Source: Candidatus Kaiserbacteria bacterium (GTDB lineage Bacteria > Patescibacteriota > Minisyncoccia > Phycocordibacterales > UBA918). From it: 34,874 nt of DNA. The notes under the pieces are model-generated. The model worked only from the letters and a program-made list of their open reading frames with translations, was not told where the DNA came from and searched no databases. The DNA is taken from assembly GCA_020428685.1 (NCBI GenBank), contig JAGQMJ010000008.1, positions 1 to 34,874 of the forward strand, in the 5' to 3' direction. Shown here one piece after another: positions 22,888-31,262 of this stretch. The position numbers were made by a program, and so were the translations under genes. Position 1 is the first letter of the stretch. Every line of letters starts with the position of its first letter.

Positions 22888-23235
22888 TTGTGAGTCTACA
22901 GTGCGTAGTTAGTTCTTTGAGTTTAAAGTCATTTGCTTGAGAACAAACAAAACACAAATGACTCGAGTTGTTTAATTCTTAGTTACCTACGACAACGGCA
23001 AAGGTAGCCAAAGTCTCGTGTCTATTCTACCTCAGTCAGCGTATGAGACGTTTACTGATGAAGCATCGTCCGGCAGGCGTAATTACGCGAATGCGGGAGC
23101 GAGTCCGAACGCGTTAGCGTAAGGACTTAGTATTGCTTTTTTTGCAAATACAAATTGGAACCTCTTAACGAATTGATTACCAGTTTCGACACTGCACACA
23201 ATCAGCACGACCAACCGTCGATGCCAAGCATCCCC
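22845..23235 (-). ncRNA. ssrA: Transfer-messenger RNA
   Basis: tmRNA frees ribosomes stalled on broken mRNAs and tags the unfinished protein for proteolysis. The 5' end GGGGATG (23229-23235) pairs with CATCTCC (22846-22852), and the T-arm GGGGGTTCGATTCCCCC is intact. The CCA end is not encoded. The tag frame at 23083-23145 gives AKKAILSPYANAFGLAPAFA. The length of 391 bases is typical. smpB lies just upstream on the same strand. The integrase gene overlaps the 3' end. Confidence 0.95.
23083..23145 (-). other. tmRNA tag-peptide reading frame
   Basis: Starting at the GCA resume codon (23143-23145) the frame encodes 20 residues and ends in TAA. The tag is longer than the 10-residue E. coli tag and ends in Ala-Phe-Ala, not the usual Leu-Ala-Ala, which may reflect the preferences of the local protease set. 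Confidence 0.8.
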
Positions 23236-23247
23236 AGGGTGATCGCG

Positions 23248-23278
23248 GGCGGGAATTTTCCGGAGGAAAATTCCCGCC
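23248..23278. repeat. Palindromic repeat, copy 1 (between smpB and ssrA)
   Basis: A perfect 14-bp stem GGCGGGAATTTTCC/GGAAAATTCCCGCC with a three-base loop. There is no T-run, so it is not a normal terminator. Its core and loop match copy 2 at 29973-30013 when read on the minus strand. In the smpB-ssrA transcript it could be a processing site. Confidence 0.75.
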
Positions 23279-23313
23279 GTGATCGTAATCACTCTGGGAA
23301 CGGTGTACTAATA

Positions 23314-23760
23314 TTATTGAGATTTCAAGGTGCGGTCTATGTCGCGCTTTACGTCACGAGCTTTGATTGATTCGCGTTTGTCTTGTTTCTTTTTTCCGCG
23401 AGCAATAGCAAGCTCAAGCTTGACCTTACGATTATTATTATACAATCGAACAGCGATAGCTGTCAAGCCTGCCGTTTCGGTTTTGTTTTCGATCAGAGCT
23501 AGCTCTTTCTTTGATAATAATAACTTACGAGGTCTTTCCGGATCATAGCTCTTTGGAACATTCAGTGGCTGCAGTGGTGTAATGCTAGAGCCTACCAAGT
23601 AGGCTTCACCACCTCGTACTATTACATGTGCGCCTTCTAGCTTGCCTCGCTTGGCTCGAATGCCTTTTACTTCAAAACCATTCAATACCAAACCAGCCTC
23701 AAAAGTATCGAGTACTTCAAAATCAAATCGAGCTTTTTTGTTTTGGATGTAAGTGGTCAT
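23314..23760 (-). CDS. smpB: SsrA-binding protein SmpB
   Basis: A 148-residue partner of tmRNA. It binds the tRNA-like domain and mimics the missing codon-anticodon stem in the ribosome. The family blocks are present: NKKARFDFEVLDTFEAGLVL, GFEVKGIRAKRGKLEGAHV, and a basic C-terminal tail (KKQDKRESIKARDVKRDIDR). The ATG at 23758-23760 gives normal length; a start at 23883 would add 41 hydrophobic residues that run over the next promoter. TATCAT lies eight bases before the ATG. The gene order smpB then ssrA fits with shared function. Confidence 0.96.
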   Translation of the reverse strand: MTTYIQNKKARFDFEVLDTFEAGLVLNGFEVKGIRAKRGKLEGAHVIVRGGEAYLVGSSITPLQPLNVPKSYDPERPRKLLLSKKELALIENKTETAGLTAIAVRLYNNNRKVKLELAIARGKKKQDKRESIKARDVKRDIDRTLKSQ

Positions 23761-23799
23761 GAACGCTAATGATACTATAATAGAACTTAAAATACGAAA

Positions 23800-24705
23800 A
23801 TGATTTTTGAAGGTGATAAAAATGTGGTTGACGCCATCAAGGAAAAGAAGCGGTTGATTGATTTGGGTCAGAGTAATGAACACGTAAGACCACTGTTGAT
23901 TCAGGGTGGCGGTTTGATGTGCGGTGCTTATGGGGTAGGGACTTCACTCTTTTTAGAGGAGATGGGCTACACCAGTGTTTTTTCTTATCTAGTTGGAATA
24001 TCTTCTGGTGCCCCTATCGCGGCACATTTTGCTGCTGGGACTAGTCGGTACGGGGCTGATGTTTTGAGGGAAGATTGTACCGATGCTCGCTTTATAAATT
24101 ACTGGCGATTCTGGCATCAGGTAAACGTGACGTATCTGATGGATGTGGCACGCAACCACGCCGAGAGAAAAATAGATGTTGGTCAAGCTTTAAAAAATAA
24201 AACCAAATTATTCTTTGGGGTGGCTGATTATAAAACAGCCTCGCCACTTTTACTAAGACCACACGATGAAAAATCTTTTTTCGAAGGATTGCACGCTTCA
24301 ATCAATCTACAAAACATTTCGCCGCACACCGTAGAGGTGGATGGGGTGCGGTATGTTGACGGAGGGTTTGCTAGTCCACATGTCATTACCAAAGCGATTG
24401 AGGAGTTAAGCCCAACGCATGTACTTATTGTTACCAATAATAATAAGGGTACTACGAAGCTTCCGCTCTTTGAGCGTATTTGCAACCAGACTATATTTCG
24501 ACATCGCTTGAGTGGCGCTTTAGCAAAAGCGATCAATCGTCGCATAGATGCGAGGGATGAAGCTCTAGAAAAAGCTTTAAGTGGCAGTATACCGACGGCG
24601 GTGGTGTGGGGTGATGGCACTATTGGCAGGCTTGAAAAGAATCCAAATATAATCACATCTACTATAGAAACCTCAAAGGTTTGGTGGCAAGAATTATTTC
24701 AATAA
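23800..24705 (+). CDS. Patatin-like phospholipase
   Basis: A 301-residue acyl hydrolase. The oxyanion loop is IQGGGLMCGAYGVG (about 34-47), the nucleophile elbow is GISSG with S68, and the catalytic dyad aspartate is D187 in YVDGGF. Patatins release fatty acids from phospholipids and also act as effectors in some anti-phage systems. No signal peptide is seen, so it should act in the cytoplasm or at the inner membrane face. It is divergent from smpB with 39 bases between; a TATAAT at 23776-23781 lies 18 bases before the ATG. ftsH follows 50 bases after the stop with its own promoter. Confidence 0.92.
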   Translation: MIFEGDKNVVDAIKEKKRLIDLGQSNEHVRPLLIQGGGLMCGAYGVGTSLFLEEMGYTSVFSYLVGISSGAPIAAHFAAGTSRYGADVLREDCTDARFINYWRFWHQVNVTYLMDVARNHAERKIDVGQALKNKTKLFFGVADYKTASPLLLRPHDEKSFFEGLHASINLQNISPHTVEVDGVRYVDGGFASPHVITKAIEELSPTHVLIVTNNNKGTTKLPLFERICNQTIFRHRLSGALAKAINRRIDARDEALEKALSGSIPTAVVWGDGTIGRLEKNPNIITSTIETSKVWWQELFQ

Positions 24706-24740
24706 TGAGGCTTTAACGTGGCGTTTCAAGCTGGTTTCTG

Positions 24741-24746
24741 TATAAT
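24741..24746 (+). promoter_or_regulatory. ftsH -10 element
   Basis: A perfect TATAAT ends nine bases before the ATG at 24756, with no SD in between. A leaderless message is predicted. Confidence 0.5.
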
Positions 24747-24755
24747 AGCCCTCAT

Positions 24756-26858
24756 ATGAATAAGCCCGAAAATACAGAAAAACCAATAGAAGAAAAGGCG
24801 GAAACTACGCCAACGCCTGAAGAAAAGAATGATGAAACTAAAGTAGAGCCTAAGCCTATTCCACCAGCTCTAGAAGCTGATAAGAAAAGCTTAAATTTGC
24901 GTCAGGTTGGAAAAAAGATGCCGATTGGACCAGGAAATTTCTGGAACAATATGTTGTCTACGCTACTGTTACTGATTTTTGTAACAGCACTATTTTCTTA
25001 TGTGACTGAAAATAGAGTGGTTCCTGAAGAGTTGACTGTGACTGATGTGGTGAATCAAGTAAAGGCTGGTGAGGTAGACACTATCATTGTTCGAGGCGCA
25101 ATTTTAGAAGTGTCTTACAAAGACGATACGCGCACTCCAGGTGAGGCCAAGCGAGAAGTGGACGCTTCAATCAGTGAGTCATTGACTAATCTGGGTGTCT
25201 CAACCGAAGAGCTGGCGTCGATTACCATTGATGTCCAGAGAGAGACTGGCTTTATGTATTGGTTTGGTCAATTTGCTCCTTTCTTATTTCCATTACTATT
25301 TCTCGGAGTGATTATTTGGTTTTTCACTCGTTCGGTTAAGGGGGCTGGTATGCAGGCGATGAGTTTTGGTAACAGTAAGGCTCGAATGATTGATCCAAAT
25401 GACACCAATCAAAAGGTGACATTTAAAGATGTGGCCGGAGCAAAAGAAGCAAAGCAGGAGCTCGAAGAGATTGTAGATTTCTTAAAGAATCCAAAGAAGT
25501 TTCTTGATATTGGGGCCGAGATTCCAAAGGGTGTGATGATGATGGGTTCTCCTGGTACAGGAAAGACATTGTTGGCGCGCGCTGTGGCCGGAGAGGCTGG
25601 GGTACCGTTCTTCTCGATTTCTGGTTCTGAGTTCGTTGAGATGTTTGTGGGAGTTGGTGCTTCTCGAGTGCGAGATTTGTTCCAAATGGCCAAGAAGGCT
25701 GCTCCAGCGATTATTTTTATTGATGAGATTGATGCTGTAGGACGAGTGCGTGGTACTGGTGTCGGAGGAGGAAATGATGAACGTGAGCAAACACTGAACC
25801 AAATCTTGGTTGAAATGGACGGCTTTGAGCCAAATGCAAAGGTGATTATTATGGCAGCTACCAACCGTCCTGACGTGCTTGATCCAGCTCTCTTGCGACC
25901 AGGGCGATTTGATAGACGAGTGACGATTGATTTGCCTGACAGGAAAGACCGTGAAGCGATTTTGACTGTACATGCTCGCAAGAAGCCGTTGCAAGAAGAT
26001 GTAAATCTAGAAATCATTGCTCAGAGAACACCTGGTTTTTCTGGGGCGGATTTGTACTCGCTTATGAATGAAGGTGCGATTCTCGCAGCTCGAGAAAAGC
26101 GCAAGAAGGTTGGTCAGTTTGATTTGATTCGTTCGATTGAAAAGGTGATGCTTGGTCCAGAACGTAAGAGTCATGTACTTTCAAAGCATGAGAAGCTTGT
26201 GACTGCTTACCACGAAGTTGGGCATGCTTTGGTAGCGTCTGTGCTTCCATATGCTGACCCGGTACAAAAAATCTCTATTATTTCCCGCGGTCGAGCAGCC
26301 GGCTACACTCTCAAGCTGCCAGACCAAGACAGAAGAATGCATACTAGAAAAGAATTCTTGGATGATATTGCTATGACGCTTGGAGGTTATGTGACCGAAA
26401 AAATGGTCTTCGATGATTTGTCTACTGGTCCTTCAAACGATCTACAGGTGGTAGCAAACATGGCTCGAGATATGGTGACTAAGTATGGTATGAGTGAGAC
26501 TCTCGGTGCGGTCGCTTTTGAGGGGACTGGTGGTCGAATGATCGGCGGCGGCATGTCTGACGATAGAGGATATTCACCGCAGGTAGCCAAAGCAATTGAT
26601 GATGAAGTGTCAAAGATTATTGAAGATGGAAAAGAAAAGGCACGTGAGATTCTGACCAAGTACCGCAAGGCGCTTGATGTTATCTCGCTTCGACTGCTTG
26701 AGGTTGAGACTTTAGAGCGTGAGGAGTATGAAGCTTTGTTGAAGAAGGAGGGGGTAGAAATCAAAGATGCCTACGAGGATATGTACAAAGATGATGTCAA
26801 AGTAGGTGACCCGACACGAGGGTTGGAAATCGGTCCTGAGATTGTGGAAGGGAAATAA
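24756..26858 (+). CDS. ftsH: ATP-dependent zinc metalloprotease FtsH
   Basis: A 700-residue membrane AAA+ protease that pulls out and degrades membrane and unstable proteins, including tmRNA-tagged ones in some bacteria. An acidic and proline-rich N-terminal extension of about 60 residues is followed by membrane segments at about 66-83 and 168-188. The AAA domain has Walker A GSPGTGKT (264-271), Walker [10 protein letters not shown] and the arginine-rich second region of homology with RPGRFDRR. The zinc site is HEVGH at 486-490. The length is slightly above the usual 610-650 because of both tails. Confidence 0.97.
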   Translation: MNKPENTEKPIEEKAETTPTPEEKNDETKVEPKPIPPALEADKKSLNLRQVGKKMPIGPGNFWNNMLSTLLLLIFVTALFSYVTENRVVPEELTVTDVVNQVKAGEVDTIIVRGAILEVSYKDDTRTPGEAKREVDASISESLTNLGVSTEELASITIDVQRETGFMYWFGQFAPFLFPLLFLGVIIWFFTRSVKGAGMQAMSFGNSKARMIDPNDTNQKVTFKDVAGAKEAKQELEEIVDFLKNPKKFLDIGAEIPKGVMMMGSPGTGKTLLARAVAGEAGVPFFSISGSEFVEMFVGVGASRVRDLFQMAKKAAPAIIFIDEIDAVGRVRGTGVGGGNDEREQTLNQILVEMDGFEPNAKVIIMAATNRPDVLDPALLRPGRFDRRVTIDLPDRKDREAILTVHARKKPLQEDVNLEIIAQRTPGFSGADLYSLMNEGAILAAREKRKKVGQFDLIRSIEKVMLGPERKSHVLSKHEKLVTAYHEVGHALVASVLPYADPVQKISIISRGRAAGYTLKLPDQDRRMHTRKEFLDDIAMTLGGYVTEKMVFDDLSTGPSNDLQVVANMARDMVTKYGMSETLGAVAFEGTGGRMIGGGMSDDRGYSPQVAKAIDDEVSKIIEDGKEKAREILTKYRKALDVISLRLLEVETLEREEYEALLKKEGVEIKDAYEDMYKDDVKVGDPTRGLEIGPEIVEGK

Positions 26859-26874
26859 AATTTGGACTAGCGCC

Positions 26875-26929
26875 GCTCGTGACACCAGTCACGAGCTAGA
26901 AAAAACACCAGTCATGTGACTGGTGTTTT
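26875..26929. terminator. Double hairpin between ftsH and tRNA-Ile
   Basis: The first hairpin is GCTCGTGAC/GTCACGAGC (26875-26896). The second, AAAACACCAGTCA/TGACTGGTGTTTT (26902-26929, two-base loop), has A- and T-tracts on both sides and should stop transcription from ftsH and from the minus-strand tRNA. Confidence 0.85.
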
Positions 26930-26937
26930 CTCTGCGC

Positions 26938-27013
26938 TGGTCCGCCCACTTGGACTCGAACCAAGGACCACAGAGGTATAAGCTCTGCGCTCTACCAACT
27001 GAGCTATAGGCGG
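26938..27013 (-). tRNA. tRNA-Ile(UAU)
   Basis: A complete 76-base cloverleaf. The acceptor stem CCGCCTA/TGGGCGG (one G-U pair), D-arm GCTCAGTTGGTAGAGC, anticodon stem CAGAG/CTCTG with loop CTTATAC, and T-arm CTTGGTTCGAGTCCAAG are all well formed. The 3' ACCA is encoded. The anticodon TAT reads AUA, a codon usually served by lysidine-modified tRNA-Ile(CAU), so this gene is unusual. Confidence 0.9.
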
Positions 27014-27069
27014 GTTGGTGACTCACACTATAGCGCAATTGGTGCTTATCGACAATTCACTAAATCGAC

Positions 27070-27098
27070 TTTACATTTTTGTTAGCTGGGGTTATAAA
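27070..27098 (+). promoter_or_regulatory. Strong promoter of a small transcript
   Basis: TTTACA (27070-27075) and TATAAA (27093-27098) are 17 bases apart. Transcription would start near 27105 and end at the terminator at 27297-27323, giving about 220 bases. Confidence 0.6.
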
Positions 27099-27152
27099 GG
27101 GAAGTGGACGATATGTAGGGCGTCCTTTCTGTCCAACAACTGGAGAGTAATC

Positions 27153-27212
27153 ATGAAACATACTTCAGCGGTGATGCAGCAAACCGGACGGACTCGAAAG
27201 GAGGTGGAGTAG
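27153..27212 (+). CDS. Possible 19-residue peptide gene
   Basis: The ATG at 27153 follows GGAGAG (27142-27147) with good spacing. The frame encodes MKHTSAVMQQTGRTRKEVE. It lies in a transcript with its own strong promoter and terminator, and ends in a second AAGGAGGT that has no start codon after it. It may be a real micropeptide, a leader peptide, or chance within a small RNA. Confidence 0.4.
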   Translation: MKHTSAVMQQTGRTRKEVE

Positions 27213-27296
27213 TACTATCTTAAAGCGTCACAACAATCTTTCCTCATCTGATTGTGGTGATGCTTGGTAGGGTTAGAGACCCTAAAAAAAGCCAGC

Positions 27297-27323
27297 GACC
27301 GCGCAACCCGCGCGGTCCTTTTT
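27297..27323 (+). terminator. Intrinsic terminator of the small transcript
   Basis: An 8-bp stem GACCGCGC/GCGCGGTC with a five-base loop is followed by CTTTTT. An AGGGT/ACCCT hairpin lies just before it at about 27269-27283. Confidence 0.88.
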
Positions 27324-27426
27324 ATTGTCTGCTTGATTGCTCCCGGATGATAATCATCTAGCGAATATTGCACTTTGACGAAATTTTTGGTTTGATGTGG
27401 TTTGGGTTCTTAAGGGGAGTTATGTC

Positions 27427-27726
27427 ATGAATGAGGATATCAAGCGTCTTCCATTATTCTCAGAAAAAGACCTTGGGCTAGCGAAGTCTTGGGTGAAAGC
27501 ATTAAAGATTGCTTTTTGGCCTAAGGCTGGTGCTGGATACATACGTCTTATTACGAGTGAGGATAAGCCTTCGGTCCATAGGATTCCTGGCCGATACGGC
27601 TTGTTTGTTTTGAGTAAGAGCGGAGAGATGAATTTGGTTTATTCAAATTTGTCTCTCCAATGTGTGACAGATTATGCAAAGAAGCATAAACGCCGCCACG
27701 GCATTACCGAATGTCTGAGCGAATGA
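27427..27726 (+). CDS. Small unrecognised protein with SD
   Basis: A 99-residue protein of unknown family. The ATG at 27427 follows AAGGGGAG (27412-27419) by seven bases, so the start is firm; a GTG frame from 27397 would begin upstream of the SD. It is moderately basic, with a C-terminal YAKKHKRRHG patch that could touch nucleic acid. There is no signal or membrane segment. A terminator at 27734 follows. It shares the SD-led, single-gene layout with other orphans of the window. Confidence 0.7.
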   Translation: MNEDIKRLPLFSEKDLGLAKSWVKALKIAFWPKAGAGYIRLITSEDKPSVHRIPGRYGLFVLSKSGEMNLVYSNLSLQCVTDYAKKHKRRHGITECLSE

Positions 27727-27733
27727 ACAAAGC

Positions 27734-27753
27734 AGCGCGTAAGCGCTTTTTTT
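27734..27753 (+). terminator. Terminator overlapping the recG end
   Basis: AGCGC-GTAA-GCGCT is followed by a run of T into 27753. It closes the 99-residue gene and touches the recG stop codon on the other strand. Confidence 0.75.
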
Positions 27754-29929
27754 ACTCCATGTGTAGGACTTCTCCGATTCGAGATACATGCTCTGCTATG
27801 AGAGGAAAGTCTTTGGCGAGGTCGGGGTGTTCGGCTACTAGGTGTCTGGCTTCATTGCGAGCCGCTTCCACTAACTTGAGGTTTTTGATAGCTTCCATTC
27901 CGAGGTCGGATAAGCCGGATTGTTTACCACCGTATAATTCACCACCACCACGGAATTGTAGGTCGTGTTCGGCTAACTCAAATCCATTCTTGGCGGTCGC
28001 TAAGGCTTTTAGTCTGTCGCGGGTTTTATCGCTCTTACTTTCGGTGACAGCAAAACAGTAGGGCTGGTGTGTACCCCGAATCACACGTCCCCGAAGTTGG
28101 TGGAGCTGGGCAAGACCAAAGCGTTCGGCACCTTCGATGATGATGTTGGTGGCGTTTGGAACATTGACTCCGACTTCTACCACAGAAGTAGCGACCAAAA
28201 TATCGATTTTGTGAGCGTTAAAATCATGCATGATTTTCTCCTTTTCAGCAGGTGTCATTTTGCCGTGTAGAGCCGCTATGGTCCAGTTTTGGAAAACGTC
28301 TTTCTTCAAGCGCTTTACCTCAGCGATCACACTTTTCATGGTGAGGGTGGTCTGGGCATCTGGGTCTGGTTCTTCGATGCGCGGACAAATGACGTAGGCT
28401 TGCCGGCCGGCCGAAAGCTCGCTTTCGACATGGTCGTACATTTCTTTGCTTTGGCTTGGCCCGACCACTTTTGTGATAACAGGCTTTCGGCCGGCCGGCA
28501 TCTCATCTAGCAGAGTAATATCGAGATCACCATAAATTGTAAGGGCTAAGGTACGAGGGATCGGAGTGGCTGTCATTGAAAGTAGGTGTGGTAGACGTGC
28601 GTCTTTTTTGGCTAGCTGCTTTCTTTGGTTGGTGCCAAAACGGTGTTGTTCGTCAATAATCACAAAAGCTAAATGTTTGAATTCAACACTTTTATAAATC
28701 AGAGAATGTGTCCCAATTACAATCGGGATTTCACCATTTTTAATCCACTTGGTTAGCTGAGCTTTGGAAATTTTGGTCGGCTTCTTTGGGTCTGATTTGC
28801 TGGGGAATTTCATGCATCCAGAACCAGTGATTAAGCCAATTGAAATTGGTAAGTGTTGAAAGTATTCAATGAAACTTTCGAAGTGTTGCTTGGCTAAGAT
28901 TTCGGTCGGAGCCATGTATGCCACTTGGAGATTGCCGTACTCAATACTTTTGCTAAGTCCTTCAGGTGGGCGAGAAGTGGCAACGGTATAGGCGGTGGTG
29001 GCAGCGACAGCTGTCTTACCGCTTCCTACATCACCTTCTAGAAGTCGACTCATGGCGTGGTTGCCGACAAAGTCTTTTGTAATAGATTGGATTGCTTCGG
29101 ATTGGGCCTTGGTTAGGCTGAAAGGGAATCGGCTAGTGAATTCTTTGAGTTGCGCCGCGGTCGACTGAATCGAATATGTCTGCGCGGCACTGACCGCGGC
29201 GCGTTCCTGCGCTTTCTGTACTTGTATATAAAATACTTCTTCAAAAGCAAAACGCTTGCGTGCGCTGGCAGCATGCTCGGCTTTTTTGGGTGAGTGAATC
29301 CAGACTAAGGCCGTTTTTAATTCTGGTAGATTGTAACGTTTCAATATAGCCGCCGGTATTGGGTCTATCAAAGTTTTAAGAATATCTTTCTCAAAACACT
29401 TGAGTACAGTGTGATAAATCCACTTGCTAGTGATACCTTTGGTTTCTCTGTAGACAGGGTAGAGAGTTTCGTCCAGTTGTTCGGTGTCTTTGAATATCGA
29501 ATCGTGTCTGTCGATGGGTAGGGAATCAAGTGGTTCAACTTCTGGGTTAGAAAGGTATAGCTTGCCTTCACTACCGGCTACTTTACCAGCTAGTTTTACA
29601 TACATTCCATCGGTATACATCTTGGCGATGTATGGCTGATTGAACCACATGATTTTCATTTTGGCTGAGCCGTCCTCGACATAACCTTCGGCAATTGGTT
29701 TACGACTCTTCCAGGCTTTACGAGTCTTTAGTCCAGAGAGTTGTCCGTATACCACTGCGTCTTGGTTTTTCTCCAGGCCGCCCACAGACTGAACGTCTGA
29801 AATATCTTCGTATCGAGCTGGAAGATGATAAAGAAGATCTGTGACAGTTTTGATGCCAAGCTTTTTGAGCGCTTTAACGTGGGCCGTATCGATGCGGAAA
29901 TGTGTTGTCAGTTCATCAGATAATTTCAT
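27752..29929 (-). CDS. recG: ATP-dependent DNA helicase RecG
   Basis: A 725-residue branch-migration helicase that regresses stalled replication forks and processes Holliday junctions. The N-terminal wedge/OB region starts with a helix-hairpin segment (KALKKLGIKTVTDLLYHLPARY). The helicase core has Walker A GDVGSGKT, DEQHRFG as the DEAH-type box, SMTATPIPRTLAL as motif III, and QLRGRVIRG as motif VI. The length is normal. TGG-TACAAT (29937-29945) ends seven bases before the ATG, predicting a leaderless mRNA. An 18-bp inverted repeat lies inside the gene. Confidence 0.97.
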   Translation of the reverse strand: MKLSDELTTHFRIDTAHVKALKKLGIKTVTDLLYHLPARYEDISDVQSVGGLEKNQDAVVYGQLSGLKTRKAWKSRKPIAEGYVEDGSAKMKIMWFNQPYIAKMYTDGMYVKLAGKVAGSEGKLYLSNPEVEPLDSLPIDRHDSIFKDTEQLDETLYPVYRETKGITSKWIYHTVLKCFEKDILKTLIDPIPAAILKRYNLPELKTALVWIHSPKKAEHAASARKRFAFEEVFYIQVQKAQERAAVSAAQTYSIQSTAAQLKEFTSRFPFSLTKAQSEAIQSITKDFVGNHAMSRLLEGDVGSGKTAVAATTAYTVATSRPPEGLSKSIEYGNLQVAYMAPTEILAKQHFESFIEYFQHLPISIGLITGSGCMKFPSKSDPKKPTKISKAQLTKWIKNGEIPIVIGTHSLIYKSVEFKHLAFVIIDEQHRFGTNQRKQLAKKDARLPHLLSMTATPIPRTLALTIYGDLDITLLDEMPAGRKPVITKVVGPSQSKEMYDHVESELSAGRQAYVICPRIEEPDPDAQTTLTMKSVIAEVKRLKKDVFQNWTIAALHGKMTPAEKEKIMHDFNAHKIDILVATSVVEVGVNVPNATNIIIEGAERFGLAQLHQLRGRVIRGTHQPYCFAVTESKSDKTRDRLKALATAKNGFELAEHDLQFRGGGELYGGKQSGLSDLGMEAIKNLKLVEAARNEARHLVAEHPDLAKDFPLIAEHVSRIGEVLHME
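28401..28500. repeat. Inverted repeat inside recG
   Basis: An 18-base arm, TGCCGGCCGGCCGAAAGC at 28401-28418, is repeated as its exact complement at 28483-28500, 64 bases apart. The arms encode parts of MPAGRKP and ESELSAGRQA. The GC-rich GGCCGGCC core stands out from the rest of the gene. Confidence 0.8.
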
Positions 29930-29936
29930 GATGATT

Positions 29937-29945
29937 ATTGTACCA
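29937..29945 (-). promoter_or_regulatory. Leaderless promoter of recG
   Basis: TGG-TACAAT on the minus strand with a seven-base gap to the ATG. Confidence 0.55.
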
Positions 29946-29972
29946 ATTTTGTTGTGGTTTGGGGTGGTTGGG

Positions 29973-30013
29973 TTTTCGGGGGCAAATTTTCTCCGAAAAT
30001 TTGCCCCCGAAAA
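29973..30013. repeat. Palindromic repeat, copy 2 (between recG and malic enzyme gene)
   Basis: A perfect 19-bp stem (29973-29991 with 29995-30013) and a TCC loop. The core AAATTTTC-TCC-GAAAATTT flanked by G-rich and C-rich arms resembles copy 1 at 23248. It lies between divergent genes, so it is not a terminator. Confidence 0.8.
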
Positions 30014-30063
30014 TAACCAGCGTATACTAGTATGGTCACATTTTATTTATTAAAATTCTATCC

Positions 30064-31224
30064 ATGGCAACCAAAAAACCAGACTACAACAAACTTGCTC
30101 TAGCTTTACATAAGAAGTTAAAAGGAAAGATTGAAATCACTAGTAAAGGAAAACTAAAGACCAAGACTGAATGGAGCACAATGTACTCTCCTGGAGTTGG
30201 GGCGGTTTCTTCATACTTATACAAAAACCCTGCAGAAGCTCGTAATTACACCATAAAAAGGAATACTGTGGCGGTGGTGACTGATGGTTCGGCTGTGCTT
30301 GGTTTGGGTAATCTGGGGGCTATTCCAGCGTTGCCGGTTATGGAAGGTAAGTGTGCGATTTTTAAGGAGATGGCTGATGTGGACGCTTTTCCAATCGCTC
30401 TTGGTACTCAGGATACTGAAGAAATAATTGCGGCTGTAAAAGCGATAGCTCCAGGGTTTGGGGGGATAAATTTGGAAGACATTGCCGCACCTAAGTGTTT
30501 TGAAATTGAGACTAGATTGAAAGCAGAATTGAATATTCCCGTCATGCATGATGATCAGCATGGTACGGCGATTGTTGTTTTGGCCGGCCTTATCAATGCG
30601 GCTAAGGTGGTAGAAAAGAAGTTTGAAAACTTGCGAGTGGTGGTGGTAGGAGCAGGGGCGGCCGGCCGCGCTATCACGCTGCTCTTATCTCTGGCTGGGA
30701 TTAAGGAGATTATCGTCACAGATTCAAAAGGGGCTATTTATGACGGACGCCCGGATTTGAGTGGATACAAGAAAGACCTGGCCAAGATTACCAATCATCA
30801 GAAAATTTCCGGTGACGTCTTGCAGGTAATTGACGGCGCTGACGCAGTGATAGGAGTTTCTGGTCCTGGTACTATTGCAAAAGCCCATGTGGAGCATATG
30901 TCACGCCAGCCAATTGTATTTGCTCTTGCCAATCCGATTCCAGAAATCATGCCCGAGGATGCTAAGCGAGCGGGAGCAGTGGTGGTGGCAACTGGCCGCT
31001 CAGATATGCCAAATCAAATCAACAACTCACTGGCTTTCCCAGGGATTTTCCGCGGTGCGTTAGACAATGGTGTCAAAGAAATCACTGATGAAATGAAATT
31101 GGCAGCCGCCAAAAAAATCGCCAGCCTAATAAAAAAACCAACCGCCGACAATGTGATTCCATCAATCATGACTCCTGGTTTGGTAAAGGCAGTGGCGGGG
31201 GTAATAAAAAGTTCTAAGAAATAG
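30064..31224 (+). CDS. Malic enzyme (NAD(P)-dependent, short form)
   Basis: A 386-residue oxidative decarboxylase that turns malate into pyruvate and CO2 with reduction of NAD(P). The catalytic tyrosine is Y41 in STMYSPGV, the general base lysine is K96 in VMEGKCAIF, and metal-ligand residues lie in NLEDIAAP and MHDDQHGTA. The Rossmann motif is VVVGAGAAGRA. The length matches short bacterial forms without a phosphotransacetylase domain. Two -10 candidates exist: TATACT at 30023-30028 and TAAAAT at 30051-30056, the latter seven bases before the ATG. No SD is present. A hairpin that terminates the opposite-strand neighbour follows directly. Confidence 0.95.
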   Translation: MATKKPDYNKLALALHKKLKGKIEITSKGKLKTKTEWSTMYSPGVGAVSSYLYKNPAEARNYTIKRNTVAVVTDGSAVLGLGNLGAIPALPVMEGKCAIFKEMADVDAFPIALGTQDTEEIIAAVKAIAPGFGGINLEDIAAPKCFEIETRLKAELNIPVMHDDQHGTAIVVLAGLINAAKVVEKKFENLRVVVVGAGAAGRAITLLLSLAGIKEIIVTDSKGAIYDGRPDLSGYKKDLAKITNHQKISGDVLQVIDGADAVIGVSGPGTIAKAHVEHMSRQPIVFALANPIPEIMPEDAKRAGAVVVATGRSDMPNQINNSLAFPGIFRGALDNGVKEITDEMKLAAAKKIASLIKKPTADNVIPSIMTPGLVKAVAGVIKSSKK

Positions 31225-31255
31225 AAAAAGCGGGCGAACCGATAGGTTTGCCCGC
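31225..31255 (-). terminator. Terminator of the 58-residue zinc protein gene
   Basis: An 11-bp stem (31230-31240 with 31245-31255, one G-U pair) and a GATA loop lead on the minus strand into a run of five T. It abuts the malic enzyme stop on the plus strand. Confidence 0.85.
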
Positions 31256-31262
31256 CGCCCGC

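Noticed and set aside
24228-24656. 142-residue minus-strand frame within the patatin gene
   Set aside because: It is a shadow of the well-supported patatin gene, with no promoter or SD.
25409-26017. Long minus-strand frames within ftsH
   Set aside because: They are antisense by-products of the highly conserved ftsH coding sequence.
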